Positions 26,743 through 35,860 of a DNA stretch of 64,000 bases are shown one piece after another. Made by a program: the position numbers and the translations under genes. The DNA is taken from NCBI RefSeq assembly GCF_018070575.1, contig NZ_JAGPXN010000013.1, forward strand, positions 62,001-126,000, read 5' to 3'. How positions within the stretch are numbered: the stretch's first letter is position 1; each line of letters opens with the position of its first letter. Origin of the DNA: Micromonospora sp. C31 (lineage in GTDB: Bacteria > Actinomycetota > Actinomycetes > Mycobacteriales > Micromonosporaceae). Below the pieces are notes generated by a model. The model was not told the origin of the DNA and ran no database searches. It saw nothing but the letters and a program-made list of their open reading frames with translations.

Positions 26743-28800
26743 TCATGCGTCGATCGCCTCGCGGTCGACCCGGTCGGCGGAGTCGATCAGCCAGTTGCGG
26801 CGCGGCTCGACCTTCTCCCCCATCAGCAGTTCGAGGATCCGCTCGGCGGCGTCGACGTCGTCGAGGGTGATCCGGCGGACCGCCCGGGTGGCCGGGTTCA
26901 TCGTGGTCTCCCACAACTCGTCGGCGTCCATCTCGCCCAGACCCTTGAACCGCGGGATCGGGGTGACGATCTGCTTGCCGGCCTTCTCCAGCTTGCGGAC
27001 CGTCGCCTCCATCTCCGCCTGCGTGTAGGTGTAGATCGTCTGCGGGTTGCGCCCCCTGGTGGTGATCTTGTGCAGGGGCGGCATGGCCGCGTAGAGCCGG
27101 CCAGCCTCGATCAGCGGCCGCATGTAGCGGGCGAAGAGCGTGATCAGCAGGGTGCGGATGTGCGCGCCGTCCACGTCGGCGTCCGCCATGATCAGCACTC
27201 GGCCGTAGCGCATCGCGGAGAGGTCGAACGTGCGGCCGGAGCCGGCGCCGAGCACCTGCACGATGGCGGCGCACTCGGCGTTGTCCAGCACCTGCTGGAG
27301 GTTGGCCTTCTGCACGTTCAGGATCTTGCCGCGAATCGGAAGAAGCGCCTGATATTCGGCAGATCGGGCAAGTCGCCCTGTCCCGAGGGCGCTGTCGCCC
27401 TCCACGATGAACAGCTCGCTGCGCTCGATGCCGGCCGCCCGGCAGTCGACCAGCTTGGGCGGCATCGACGCGCCCTCCAGGGCGGTCTTGCGCCGGGCGG
27501 CGTCCTTCTGCTGCTTCTGGGTCAGCCGCACCCGGGCCGCGTCGACGATCTTCTGCAGGACCGTACGCGCCTCGGCCTTGGTCCTGCGGTCCTCCAGCCA
27601 GGCCTTCAGGTGCTGCTCCACCAGCGTCTGGATCACCTTGGTGATGCCGGCGGTGGAGAGCTCGTCCTTGGTCTGCGAGGTGAACTGCGGCTCCGGGATC
27701 CGGACGTGCACGACGGCGGTCATGCCCTCCAGGACGTCGTCCAGGGTGGGCGGGTCCTCCTTGGCCTTCAGCAGGCCACGGGTGTTGCGGACGGCATCGG
27801 CGAGGGTACGCGCCAGGCCCCGCTCGAAGCCCTTGCGGTGGGTGCCGCCGTGCGCGTTGCGGATGGTGTTGGTGAAGCACTCGACGGTGCGCTCGTAGCC
27901 GGTGCCCCAGCGGAGGGCCACCTCGACCTCGGCCCGACGCTGCACGTTGGACCGCATGACCCCGTTGGCGTCGGCGGCGTTCTCCCGGTAGGTGCCCTCG
28001 CCGGTGACCATCAGCATGCCGGAGACGGGCCGGTCGCCGGCCGGGGCGAGGAACTCCACCATGTCGGTCAGGCCGTTGGGGTAGTGGAAGCTCTCCTCGG
28101 TCGGCTCCTCGCCGGTGTGGTCGCGCAGCGTGTAGTTGACGCCCGGCACCAGGAACGCCGTGTTGCGCAGCTTCGTCCGCACGGCGTCGGCGTCCAGGGT
28201 GGCGCCGGTCTCGAAGTAGCGCGCGTCGTGCCACCAGCGGATCGAGGTGCCGGTGCGCTGGCCGCGCTTCATCGCGCCGACGATCTGGAGCCCGGGGCCC
28301 GGGGTGAACGCGGCGTCGGACCCGTCGCCGTCGAAGATCCCCGGCACGCCGTGCCGGAAGGACATCGCGTGGACCTTGCCGCCCCGACGGACCGTGACGT
28401 CGAACCGGCGGGACAGCGCGTTGACCGCCGAGGCGCCCACGCCGTGCAGGCCGCCGGAGGTCTTGTAGCCGGAGCCGCCGAACTTGCCGCCCGCGTGCAG
28501 CCGGGTGAGCACCAGCTCGACGCCGGAGATGCCGGACTTGGCGTGCACGTCGGTGGGGATGCCCCGCCCGTCGTCGTCGACCTGGACCGAGCCGTCGGCG
28601 TGCAGCGTCACCTCCACCTTCGTGGCGTGGCCGGCGACGCCCTCGTCCGTGGAGTTGTCGAGGATCTCGTTGACGAGGTGACCCACGCCACGGCTGTCGG
28701 TGGAGCCGATGTACATGCCGGGCCGCTTGCGGACGGCGTCCAGCCCCTCGAGGTGGGTGAGGTCGTCGGCCCCGTACAGGGTCTCAGGCTCTGCGGTCAA
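26743..28800 (-). CDS. parE: Type IIA topoisomerase subunit B (ParE-like)
   Basis: 685 residues. GHKL ATPase motifs: ILDNSTDEGVAGHA (Mg-binding Asn), DDDGRGIPTD and GGLHGVGASAVNALS. The TOPRIM domain has IVEGDSALG (Glu) and MADADVDGAHIRTLL (Asp-x-Asp). The C-terminal tail (RFKGLGEMDADELWETTMNP) ends the protein as in GyrB/ParE. The start is TTG at 28800, preceded by GGGAG 9 bases upstream; this is a rare codon but the nearest supported one. First gene of the parE-parC operon. Confidence 0.9.
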   Translation of the reverse strand: MTAEPETLYGADDLTHLEGLDAVRKRPGMYIGSTDSRGVGHLVNEILDNSTDEGVAGHATKVEVTLHADGSVQVDDDGRGIPTDVHAKSGISGVELVLTRLHAGGKFGGSGYKTSGGLHGVGASAVNALSRRFDVTVRRGGKVHAMSFRHGVPGIFDGDGSDAAFTPGPGLQIVGAMKRGQRTGTSIRWWHDARYFETGATLDADAVRTKLRNTAFLVPGVNYTLRDHTGEEPTEESFHYPNGLTDMVEFLAPAGDRPVSGMLMVTGEGTYRENAADANGVMRSNVQRRAEVEVALRWGTGYERTVECFTNTIRNAHGGTHRKGFERGLARTLADAVRNTRGLLKAKEDPPTLDDVLEGMTAVVHVRIPEPQFTSQTKDELSTAGITKVIQTLVEQHLKAWLEDRRTKAEARTVLQKIVDAARVRLTQKQQKDAARRKTALEGASMPPKLVDCRAAGIERSELFIVEGDSALGTGRLARSAEYQALLPIRGKILNVQKANLQQVLDNAECAAIVQVLGAGSGRTFDLSAMRYGRVLIMADADVDGAHIRTLLITLFARYMRPLIEAGRLYAAMPPLHKITTRGRNPQTIYTYTQAEMEATVRKLEKAGKQIVTPIPRFKGLGEMDADELWETTMNPATRAVRRITLDDVDAAERILELLMGEKVEPRRNWLIDSADRVDREAIDA

Positions 28801-29256
28801 CTGGTCGTACTCCCAGGTCTCGGCGAGGTGGTGCCGCGTCCGACGTCGTGGGTCGGCCGGCGCGCCGCAGCGAGCCTAACCGGGAGATGCGACAGGACGA
28901 CGGCGCCCCGCAGCGAGGCACGCGCCTCCTCGCGGGGCGGGCCCGGGCGGCGCGGGCGCGCGTACCGTCCGGTTCCGGCCTTTCGGCACCACCGTGACCG
29001 GTTCGCGAGCGAGCCGGCGGCGGGTGGGTCCACCTGGACAACAACCGTGCCGTGGCCGGCCTTCCCGGGCCGGGCGCCCGGTCGTGGCGGTGGCGCGTGC
29101 GCCAGAGCCGCCCGACGTCGGGGCCGGCACCCGGCACGGGCAACCCGGTGGTTCCGATCGTTCGGCTCGTGGCCGGACCTCGTCCGGACGGCGGCGGTCG
29201 GGCCGCCCACGCCCCACCCGGGCGTGTCCTCCGTCGAAAGATTCTGTTACGGGTCA
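28801..29256. other. Long intergenic stretch between parE and esterase gene
   Basis: About 450 bases with very high GC. Several open frames exist on the minus strand but none shows coding third-position bias or a ribosome site. A TAGGCT-like -10 for parE is at 28873-28878 (minus). No repeat or RNA structure recognised. Confidence 0.4.
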
Positions 29257-29286
29257 TTGACGTCCGTCCCGTCGGGATGATGTGAT
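29257..29286 (+). promoter_or_regulatory. Candidate promoter of SGNH esterase gene
   Basis: TTGACG and TGTGAT are 18 bases apart, 50 bases before the ATG. Confidence 0.45.
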
Positions 29287-29335
29287 CTCGCTCTCAGAGG
29301 ATCTTTCATATTTCGATGGACAGATGGGGGACGCC

Positions 29336-30595
29336 ATGTCCAGGTTCCGTCGTACCGCACTCGCGACGGCGCTCGCCGTCGCCACCGCCACGCTGTCGAC
29401 CGCCGTCGGGCTCTCCGCCCCGGCCTCGGCAGCCCTACCCACCGCCGCGGTGGCGCTCGGCGACAGCTTCATCAGCGGCGAGGGCGCCGGGGCGTACACC
29501 CCGGTGGCCGACGCCAACGGGGTCGCCCAGGGCTTCCCGGGTTGGACCGCGGCGAACAGCAACGCGTTCTTCTGCCACCGCTCGGCGAACGCCTCGCTGC
29601 ACCGGGCCAGCCTGCCGGGCATCCAGGACCGGTTCAACCTCGCCTGCTCCGGCGGCCAGCCGCACGACATCGCCGCCGCCTCCTCGGCCCGGACCAACGG
29701 CCGCCAGGTGGCCGCGCAGCTCGACCAGCTCCGCGCGGTCGGCCGGACCCACGACATCGACCTGGTGCTGCTCGGGCTCGGCTCGAACAACAGCTCGTTC
29801 ACCTTCGGCAGCGTCGCGGAGAAGTGCGCCAACCGGTTCATCGCCGACGCCTGGACCGGCTGGTGGGAGTTCTGGGCCTACCTGGGCGGGCCGGTGGAGC
29901 AGAAGCCGTGCACCGACGCCGACCTGGCCACCGCCGCCCAGTGGAGCGCCGCGACCGCGGAGACCACCTCGGCCGTACGCCAGCTCCTCACCACGCTGCG
30001 GGAGATCGACGCCGACGGCCAGCACCGCATCGTCCTGCAGGACTACACCAACCCGCTGCCGGTCGACCTGGAGGCGCGCTTCCACGAGGAGGACAACCGC
30101 AGCGACACCCGGGACAAGTTCCGCGCGCTGGGCGCCGAGCGGTACGCGGCCGGCTGCCCGATCCACCGGGCCAGCCTGCTGCCGGGGCACCGCTTCTCCC
30201 AGGGGCTGGGCACGATGGTGAAGTCCACCAGGGACACCCTGGCGGCCGAGTTCCCCGGCGCGGACCTGGTCTACCTCAACGTGCAGCGCGCCTTCGACGG
30301 CGCCCGGCTCTGCGAATCCGGCACCAGCCCGGCCGGCACCCTGGCCACCCCGATCCGGCTCCAGGACAGCCCGCCGAACGGCGTCTTCGTCACCAGCCTC
30401 TCGGGCAAGGACAAGCTCGCCATCCAGCGGATCGCGAACACCTGCGTGAGCTACTTCCAGACCTGCCAGGAGTCGTGGCACCCGAACGCCGCCGGCCACC
30501 AGGTGCTCGGGCAGTGCCTGACGGGCGCGGCCACCACCGGTGCGCGTTCCGTGGCCTGCGTCCGCGCCGGGAACGGCTCCATCACGGTCTCCTGA
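29336..30595 (+). CDS. Secreted SGNH/GDSL-family hydrolase (SEST-like)
   Basis: 419 residues. ATG at 29336 behind GGGGGA. Signal peptide to residue 32 (ASA|ALP). Block I is ALGDSFISGEG with nucleophile Ser44; block III LGLGSNNSSF supplies the oxyanion Asn; block V is ESWHPNAAGH. Block V has Trp where most family members have the catalytic Asp. Streptomyces scabies esterase shows this arrangement and uses a Ser-His dyad helped by a main-chain carbonyl. Several Cys pairs suggest disulfides. Likely an extracellular esterase or lipase acting on plant, lipid or wall substrates; substrate unknown. Confidence 0.87.
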   Translation: MSRFRRTALATALAVATATLSTAVGLSAPASAALPTAAVALGDSFISGEGAGAYTPVADANGVAQGFPGWTAANSNAFFCHRSANASLHRASLPGIQDRFNLACSGGQPHDIAAASSARTNGRQVAAQLDQLRAVGRTHDIDLVLLGLGSNNSSFTFGSVAEKCANRFIADAWTGWWEFWAYLGGPVEQKPCTDADLATAAQWSAATAETTSAVRQLLTTLREIDADGQHRIVLQDYTNPLPVDLEARFHEEDNRSDTRDKFRALGAERYAAGCPIHRASLLPGHRFSQGLGTMVKSTRDTLAAEFPGADLVYLNVQRAFDGARLCESGTSPAGTLATPIRLQDSPPNGVFVTSLSGKDKLAIQRIANTCVSYFQTCQESWHPNAAGHQVLGQCLTGAATTGARSVACVRAGNGSITVS

Positions 30596-30610
30596 CCGCG
30601 ACCGCGTCCC

Positions 30611-30640
30611 GGAACCCCGTGCCACCCGGCACGGGGTTCC
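30611..30640. terminator. Bidirectional hairpin between convergent genes
   Basis: Perfect 13-bp stem GGAACCCCGTGCC with a 4-base loop, between esterase and methyltransferase gene ends. Confidence 0.65.
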
Positions 30641-30664
30641 GTCCGTCGCGGGGCCGGGGCGGGG

Positions 30665-31306
30665 TCAGTCGCGGCTGGCCGCGCCGAGCACGTGCGGGGC
30701 GGCCGGGGCCGGGAGCCGGCTGTCGGGGAAGCGGAACGCGTCCAGCTCGGTGACGGTGAAGCCCGCGGCCCGGATCGCGGCCACCGTGTCGCGGCCCGTG
30801 TGGCAGCCACCGCAGAGCAGCGGCCAGACGGTCGCGTCGACCAGCCGCTGCACGCGGCGCAGGCCGGGGGTCTGCGCGCGTACGTGCTCGAAGAAGCGCA
30901 CCTGCCCGCCGGGCCGCAGCACCCGGCGGGCCTCGCGCAACGCGGCGGCCGGGTCGGCCACCGAGCAGAGCACCAGGGACAGCACCACCGCGTCGGCGTC
31001 GCCGTCGGGCGCCGGCAGCGCCTCGGCGAGGCCGTCGACCACCTCCACGGGTACGGGCGCTGCGGACGCCGCCGCCCGCGCCGCCGCCCGGAGCCGGGGT
31101 TCCGGTTCCACCGCCAGCACCCGCGTGACGGTGCCCGGGTAGTGCGCGAAGGTGCGGCCGTTGCCGGCGCCGACCTCGACCACCCGGCCGGCGAGGCCGG
31201 CGACGAGCCGCCGCCGGTGGACGGCCGCGCCGGCGCGGTCCATCGCCACGCTCGCCCGCTCGAACACCCGGGCGAACACCGGGTGGGAGACCACACCACG
31301 GGACAT
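30665..31306 (-). CDS. Class I SAM-dependent methyltransferase
   Basis: 213 residues. VVEVGAGNGRTFAHYP is motif I (SAM binding); AVEPEPRLRAAA supplies the acidic residue at the end of strand 2; DAVVLSLVLCSVADPAAAL is motif II/III of the UbiE/Methyltransf_11 type. The ATG at 31306 has GAGGAG 5 bases upstream, overlapping the regulator stop codon; a GTG 6 bases earlier is less likely. It is cotranscribed with the Rrf2 regulator. A CGGCH-containing Cys-rich region (LLCGGCHTGRD) is unusual for the family. Substrate unknown. Confidence 0.82.
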   Translation of the reverse strand: MSRGVVSHPVFARVFERASVAMDRAGAAVHRRRLVAGLAGRVVEVGAGNGRTFAHYPGTVTRVLAVEPEPRLRAAARAAASAAPVPVEVVDGLAEALPAPDGDADAVVLSLVLCSVADPAAALREARRVLRPGGQVRFFEHVRAQTPGLRRVQRLVDATVWPLLCGGCHTGRDTVAAIRAAGFTVTELDAFRFPDSRLPAPAAPHVLGAASRD

Positions 31307-31315
31307 CGTCACTCC

Positions 31316-31879
31316 TCAGACCGGACCGGGCCGGGCCAGCCGGCCGACGGCCGACGGCGGCGCGGCAGGCCGCGGCGGGCCCGGCACACCCGACGGCGAC
31401 GCGCCCGACGACGGCGGCTCCCCCGACGGCGACGCGTCGGGCGCCGGCCGGGGGTGGGGCAGGCCGAGGGCGAGCAGCACCGGCCCCGTCGGCCCGTCGA
31501 CGAGCCCGCCGAGGGTCACGCCGTCCAGCACGGCGAGGAAGGCGTCGCGGGCCCGGCGCAGTTCACCGCGTAGCCGGCAGGCCGCGCGCAGCGAGCAGGC
31601 CGGCTCGTCGCACGACACCACCTCGTCGTCGCCCTCGAAGGCCCGCACCACGTGCCCGACCGTGGCGTCCCCGCCGCCCTCGGCGAAGGCCACCCCGCCG
31701 GAGCGGCCCCGGATGGTGACCAGCACCCCGAGCCGCTGCAACCGCTGCACCACCTTGGCGACGTGGTTGCGGGGCAGGTCGAGCTGGTCGGAGAGCTCGT
31801 CCACGGTCATCCGTCGCGGGTTCGCGGCGGCGAGCATGGCGATGCGCAGCGCCATGTCGGTGGACCGGTTGAGCTTCAC
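31316..31879 (-). CDS. nsrR: Rrf2-family regulator, likely NsrR (nitric-oxide sensor)
   Basis: 187 residues. An N-terminal winged helix (MTVDELSDQLDLPRNHVAKVVQRL, about 23-50; wing RGRSGGVAFAEG) precedes three cysteines in SCDEPACSLRAAC, the expected Fe-S ligands. Usual Rrf2 proteins end near residue 150; this one has a 45-residue Pro/Ser/Gly-rich tail. The GTG at 31879 has TAGGGT 6 bases upstream (leaderless). It is divergent from hmp, and a palindrome lies between them, so it should repress hmp until NO damages its cluster, as in Streptomyces. Confidence 0.85.
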   Translation of the reverse strand: MKLNRSTDMALRIAMLAAANPRRMTVDELSDQLDLPRNHVAKVVQRLQRLGVLVTIRGRSGGVAFAEGGGDATVGHVVRAFEGDDEVVSCDEPACSLRAACRLRGELRRARDAFLAVLDGVTLGGLVDGPTGPVLLALGLPHPRPAPDASPSGEPPSSGASPSGVPGPPRPAAPPSAVGRLARPGPV

Positions 31880-31885
31880 GTCCCG

Positions 31886-31891
31886 ACCCTA
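31886..31891 (-). promoter_or_regulatory. -10 element for leaderless nsrR
   Basis: TAGGGT 6 bases before the GTG at 31879. Confidence 0.45.
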
Positions 31892-31977
31892 GCCACCGCC
31901 GTCGAGCCCCCACCACGGCCGACCGGGCCCGGGATGTGATCCGGACGACCCGCGACCCGGGACTTTCGGCCCTGAAG

Positions 31978-31994
31978 AGGTATCTGCGATACCT
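31978..31994 (+). promoter_or_regulatory. NsrR-type operator upstream of hmp
   Basis: AGGTATC-TGC-GATACCT, a perfect 7-bp inverted repeat 46 bases before the hmp start. It resembles the ATGTAT-type half sites of NsrR boxes and probably overlaps the hmp promoter. Confidence 0.65.
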
Positions 31995-32040
31995 GTTCTG
32001 CTGTCGGGGCCCGAGCGGTTCAGCCCATAAGGAGACAGTC

Positions 32041-33261
32041 GTGCTCTCGGAGTCCTCAGCAGCAGTGGTGACGGCGACCCTGCCCGCCGTGCAGGCGCAC
32101 GGCGAGGCGATCACCGGCCGGTTCTACCAGCGGATGTTCGACGCGCACCCCGAACTGCTCGACATCTTCAACCGCAGCAACCAGGCCACGGGCACCCAGA
32201 AGGCCGCGCTCGCGGCCGCCGTGGTCGCGTACGCGGAGCACCTGACCGGCGGCAGCAGCGCGCCGTGGGGACCGATCCTGGACCGCATCGCGCACAAGCA
32301 CGCCTCGCTGGGCATCACCGCCACCCAGTACACGATCGTCGGCCGGCACCTGCTCGCCGCCGTCGGCGAGGTGCTCGGCGAGGCCGTCACCGCCGAGGTC
32401 GCGGCGGCCTGGGACGAGGTCTACTGGCTGCTGGCCTGCGAGCTGATCGCCCGGGAGGCCCGTCTGTACACCGAGGCCGGCGTGGCGGAGAACTCCCCCG
32501 TCTGGCGGGACTGGCGGGTCACCGCCCGGACCACCGAGGCACTGGACGTCGTGTCGTTCAGCCTGGTCCCGGCCGACGGCGGCCCCGTACCCACCTTCGT
32601 CCCGGGGCAGTACACCTCGGTCGCCGTCGACCTGGACGGCGGACGCGGTCAGCAGATCCGTCAGTACAGCCTCTCCGGCTGCCCCGGCGCGGACCACTGG
32701 CGGATCACCGTCAAGCGCGTACGCGGCACCGGCGACGCCCCCGACGGCATGGTCTCCAGCTTCCTGCACGAGCACGTCGGCGTCGGCGACACCCTGCGGC
32801 TCAGCCCCGCGTTCGGCGAGGTCAGCGCGGTGGCCGGGGAGGGACCGCTGCTGCTGGTCAGCGCGGGCATCGGCCTGACCCCGGCGATGGCCGCGCTGGA
32901 GCACCTGGCCGCCACCGCGCCGCAGCGCCCGGTGGTGCTGGTGCACGCCGACCGGGCCGGCGCGGCGCACGCGTTCCGGGGCGAACTGCCGCGCCTGCAC
33001 GCCGCGCTGCCCAACCTGCGCACCGCGCTCTGGTACGAGGACCTCACCGACGGCGAGGTGGCCGGGGTGACCGCCGAGGTCATCGCCGGCCGGGTCGACC
33101 CGGCGCTGATCCCGCTCTCCCCCGACGCCCACGTGCACCTCTGCGGGCCGCTGCCGTTCATGAACACCGTCCGGGGCGGCCTGCTGCGCCGGGGGGTGCC
33201 GGTGGAGCGGATCGCCTACGAGGTCTTCGGGCCGGGCATGCTCCACGACGACCGGTCCTGA
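32041..33261 (+). CDS. hmp: Flavohaemoglobin (nitric oxide dioxygenase)
   Basis: 406 residues. GTG at 32041 behind AAGGAGA. Globin domain (1-140) with distal-pocket YQRMFDAHPELLDIFN and proximal His in IAHKHASLGI. A ferredoxin-reductase module follows: FAD site RQYSLSG (RxYS), and NAD(P) site LLLVSAGIGLTPAMAALEHL, ending CGPLPFMNTVRGGL. It oxidises NO to nitrate with O2 and NAD(P)H. Full length for the family (about 400). The divergent NsrR-like gene and the palindrome indicate NO-induced expression. Confidence 0.92.
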   Translation: MLSESSAAVVTATLPAVQAHGEAITGRFYQRMFDAHPELLDIFNRSNQATGTQKAALAAAVVAYAEHLTGGSSAPWGPILDRIAHKHASLGITATQYTIVGRHLLAAVGEVLGEAVTAEVAAAWDEVYWLLACELIAREARLYTEAGVAENSPVWRDWRVTARTTEALDVVSFSLVPADGGPVPTFVPGQYTSVAVDLDGGRGQQIRQYSLSGCPGADHWRITVKRVRGTGDAPDGMVSSFLHEHVGVGDTLRLSPAFGEVSAVAGEGPLLLVSAGIGLTPAMAALEHLAATAPQRPVVLVHADRAGAAHAFRGELPRLHAALPNLRTALWYEDLTDGEVAGVTAEVIAGRVDPALIPLSPDAHVHLCGPLPFMNTVRGGLLRRGVPVERIAYEVFGPGMLHDDRS

Positions 33262-33281
33262 CGGACCGCACTCGGGCGGTC

Positions 33282-33314
33282 ACGGGCGGTGGGGCGGTTC
33301 GCCCCACCGCCCGT
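33282..33314 (+). terminator. Hairpin terminator of hmp
   Basis: A perfect 15-bp stem (ACGGGCGGTGGGGCG) with a 3-base loop, 21 bases after the stop codon. Confidence 0.65.
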
Positions 33315-33514
33315 CCGGCTCTGCGGTCGGCCGTGAGCCGCCAGGTCTGGACGAAGAGCATCCGACCACTGCCCGTCCGGACGAGCCGGGCAGGCGGCGG
33401 TTAGGAGGGGAGGGCGAGGGTAGGGACTCCTGCGGCGGGGTCCGCCAGGCGGCGAGGAGACGCCCCGGGGCTCGACCGGGTCCCCGCCGACGGGCCGGCC
33501 GATGGAGGAAGCAC

Positions 33515-34732
33515 ATGCGTATCGCGATGATCTCGGAGCACGCCAGTCCGCTCGCCGTCGGGGAGGCGGGGGAGTCCGGCGGTCAGCACACGCACGTGGC
33601 GGAACTCGCGACCGCCCTGGTCGACGAGGGGCACGACGTCCGCGTCTACACCCGCCGCGACTCCAGCGCCCCGCCCGACTCCGTGCTCACCTCCGACGGC
33701 TACCAGGTGTGCCTCGTGCCGGCGGGGCCGGCGCTGCGGGTGCCGAGGGACGAGTTGCTGCCGCACATGGGCGAGTTCGGTCGCTGGCTGGCCGGTCAGT
33801 GGCGCGACGGCGACTGGGTGCCGGACGTGGCGCACGCCCACTTCTGGATGAGCGGGCTGGCCACCCTGCACGCCGGCCGGCGCACCGGGGTGCCGGTGGT
33901 GCTGACCTACCACAGCCTCGGCTCCGTGAAGCGACGGTTGCCGGGCGCCCGGGACACCAGTCCACCGGGCCGGGTGGGCTACGAGCGGGCGCTGGGCCGG
34001 GCCGCGGACCGGGTCGTCGTGCAGTGCCAGGACGAGGTCGGCGAACTGGTCCGCCTCGGTGTGCCCCGGTCCCGGATGACGCTGGTCCCCGCCGGGGTCG
34101 ACCAGGAGCTGTTCCGTCCCGACGGGCCCGTCGCCCCACGCGACCCGACCCGCCCCCGGATCATCACCGTGGGCCGGTTGGTCGAGCACAAGGGCATCCA
34201 GGACGTCGTACGCGCCCTGCCGGCCGTGCCGGACGCCGAGTGCGTGGTGGTCGGCGGCCCGCCGGCGAAGCTGCTCCCCGCGGACGGCTTCGCCCGCCGG
34301 CTCCGCGCGCTCGCCGATTCCTGCGGGGTCGCCGACCGGGTGAAGCTGCTGGGTGGGCTGCCCCGGGAGGAACTGGCCCCGTGGTACCGCTCGGCGGACC
34401 TGCTGGTGGCGGCCCCCTGGCACGAGCCGTTCGGGCTCACCGCGCTGGAGGGCATGGCGTGCGGGGTGCCGGTCGTCGGCACGAACGTCGGCGGGATCGC
34501 CGACAGCGTGGTCGACGGTCTGACCGGCGAGCTCGTGCCACCCCGGGATCCCCGGGCCCTCGGCTCCGCGGTCCGCCGGCTGCTCGGCGACAAGGTCCGT
34601 CGCTTCGCGTACGGGACGGCGGCGCTGGACCGCATCCGCAACCGGTACTCGTGGAAGCGCTGCGCCGAGCAGTTGAGCGCGGTGTACGCCACGGTCAGCA
34701 CCGTCGCCCGGCCCGCTCCGGCGGTGGCGTGA
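33515..34732 (+). CDS. GT4-family glycosyltransferase (MshA/sucrose-synthase-like fold)
   Basis: 405 residues. ATG behind GGAGGAA. N-terminal GT-B half: MRIAMISEHASPL, GESGGQHTHVAELATAL (Gly-rich donor loop). C-terminal half: ITVGRLVEHKGIQDVVRAL and PWHEPFGLTALEGMACGVPVVG, the E-x7-E motif of retaining GT4 enzymes. The GGQ-x-x-HV-x-x-L motif resembles MshA and sucrose-phosphate synthase relatives, but the acceptor is not evident. A lone gene between hmp and a hydrolase; no polymer genes adjoin it. Confidence 0.87.
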   Translation: MRIAMISEHASPLAVGEAGESGGQHTHVAELATALVDEGHDVRVYTRRDSSAPPDSVLTSDGYQVCLVPAGPALRVPRDELLPHMGEFGRWLAGQWRDGDWVPDVAHAHFWMSGLATLHAGRRTGVPVVLTYHSLGSVKRRLPGARDTSPPGRVGYERALGRAADRVVVQCQDEVGELVRLGVPRSRMTLVPAGVDQELFRPDGPVAPRDPTRPRIITVGRLVEHKGIQDVVRALPAVPDAECVVVGGPPAKLLPADGFARRLRALADSCGVADRVKLLGGLPREELAPWYRSADLLVAAPWHEPFGLTALEGMACGVPVVGTNVGGIADSVVDGLTGELVPPRDPRALGSAVRRLLGDKVRRFAYGTAALDRIRNRYSWKRCAEQLSAVYATVSTVARPAPAVA

Positions 34733-34818
34733 CGCGGACGCCACGGCGGCACGCGCGACGGCCGCCGGGACACGTGACGCCCACCACCCCACGGTTACCC
34801 GTCGGTAGCTTCGGGCCG

Positions 34819-34824
34819 TAGCCT
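34819..34824 (+). promoter_or_regulatory. -10 element for leaderless hydrolase gene
   Basis: TAGCCT 6 bases before the GTG at 34831. Confidence 0.45.
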
Positions 34825-34830
34825 GGGGCG

Positions 34831-35694
34831 GTGAACGCGACGGGGGAATACCGGCAGGAGTTCGTCGAGGTCGACGGGGCCCGCCTCGGGCTACAGGTGT
34901 ATCCCGATCCGGACGGCGTCGCCGACGCCCCGCTGGTGCTGATCACGCCCGCCATGGGCGTCCGGGCGCGCTACTACCGCCCGTTCGCCGCCGCGCTGCG
35001 GGCCGCGGGCCTGGCCGTGGCGGTGGCCGACCTGCGCGGCACCGGGCAGAGCACGCCCAGGCCGAGCCGCGCCTGCCGATACGGCTACCCGGAACTGGCC
35101 GCCGACGTGGGCGCCGCGCTGGGAGCTCTCAAGGCCCGGCGGGACGGGCGCAGGACGCTGCTGCTGGGGCACTCAATGGGCGGGCAGGCGGCCCTGCTGC
35201 ATCTCGCCGTGCACGGCGACCGCGACGTCGACGGGCTGGCGCTGGTCGCCGTCGGCGTGCCGTGGTGGCGCAGCTTCCCGGGCCTGCGCGGGTACGGCGT
35301 CCTGCCGTACACCCAGGGGATCGCGGCGACCGCCCGGCTGCTCGGCGTCTGGCCGGGTTGGGGTTTCGGCGGCCGGCAGGCCCGCGGCGTCATCCGGGAC
35401 TGGGCGTACACGGCGCGGACCGGGCGCTTCCCACACCTGGACGGGGTGGACGCCGAGGCGGCGGTGCGGGCGCTGCGCACCCCCGTCCTCGCGGTCAGCG
35501 TCGACGACGACCAGTACACCCCGCACCCCACGGTCGACCACCTGTGCGCGAAGCTGACCGCCGCGCCCGTCGCCCGCGAGCACTACACGGCGGCGCAGGC
35601 GGGCGCCCGGATGGACCACTTCACCTGGGTACGCGCGAGCGGGCCGCTGGCGGCCCGGGTGGCCCGCTTCGCGGCGGACCTGCCGGCCCGCTGA
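34831..35694 (+). CDS. Alpha/beta-fold hydrolase
   Basis: 287 residues. LVLITPAMGVRARYYRPFAAAL is the oxyanion region, RTLLLGHSMGGQAALLHLAV the nucleophile elbow (Ser of GHSMG), LAVSVDDDQYTPHP the acid loop and MDHFTWVRAS contains the likely catalytic His. The set resembles esterase/lysophospholipase-like hydrolases annotated as YheT- or COG4757-type. Leaderless GTG start. Stands alone; substrate unknown. Confidence 0.83.
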   Translation: MNATGEYRQEFVEVDGARLGLQVYPDPDGVADAPLVLITPAMGVRARYYRPFAAALRAAGLAVAVADLRGTGQSTPRPSRACRYGYPELAADVGAALGALKARRDGRRTLLLGHSMGGQAALLHLAVHGDRDVDGLALVAVGVPWWRSFPGLRGYGVLPYTQGIAATARLLGVWPGWGFGGRQARGVIRDWAYTARTGRFPHLDGVDAEAAVRALRTPVLAVSVDDDQYTPHPTVDHLCAKLTAAPVAREHYTAAQAGARMDHFTWVRASGPLAARVARFAADLPAR

Positions 35695-35860
35695 ACGCCG
35701 GAACGGCGCGGTCCTGCCCGGTGACGTGACGTCGCCGATCACGAGGGTGGTGGCCACGTCGGCGGCGGGAACGCGGCCTAGCAGCACCCTCGCTCCCGAC
35801 CTCGCCGACTGCCCGTACGCCCCGTCCCGGGCGACCCTCCCGCCGCCCGGGACCGGGCCC

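Noticed and set aside
28784..29257. Minus-strand frames upstream of parE as genes
   Set aside because: Arg/Pro-rich, weak third-position bias, no ribosome sites.
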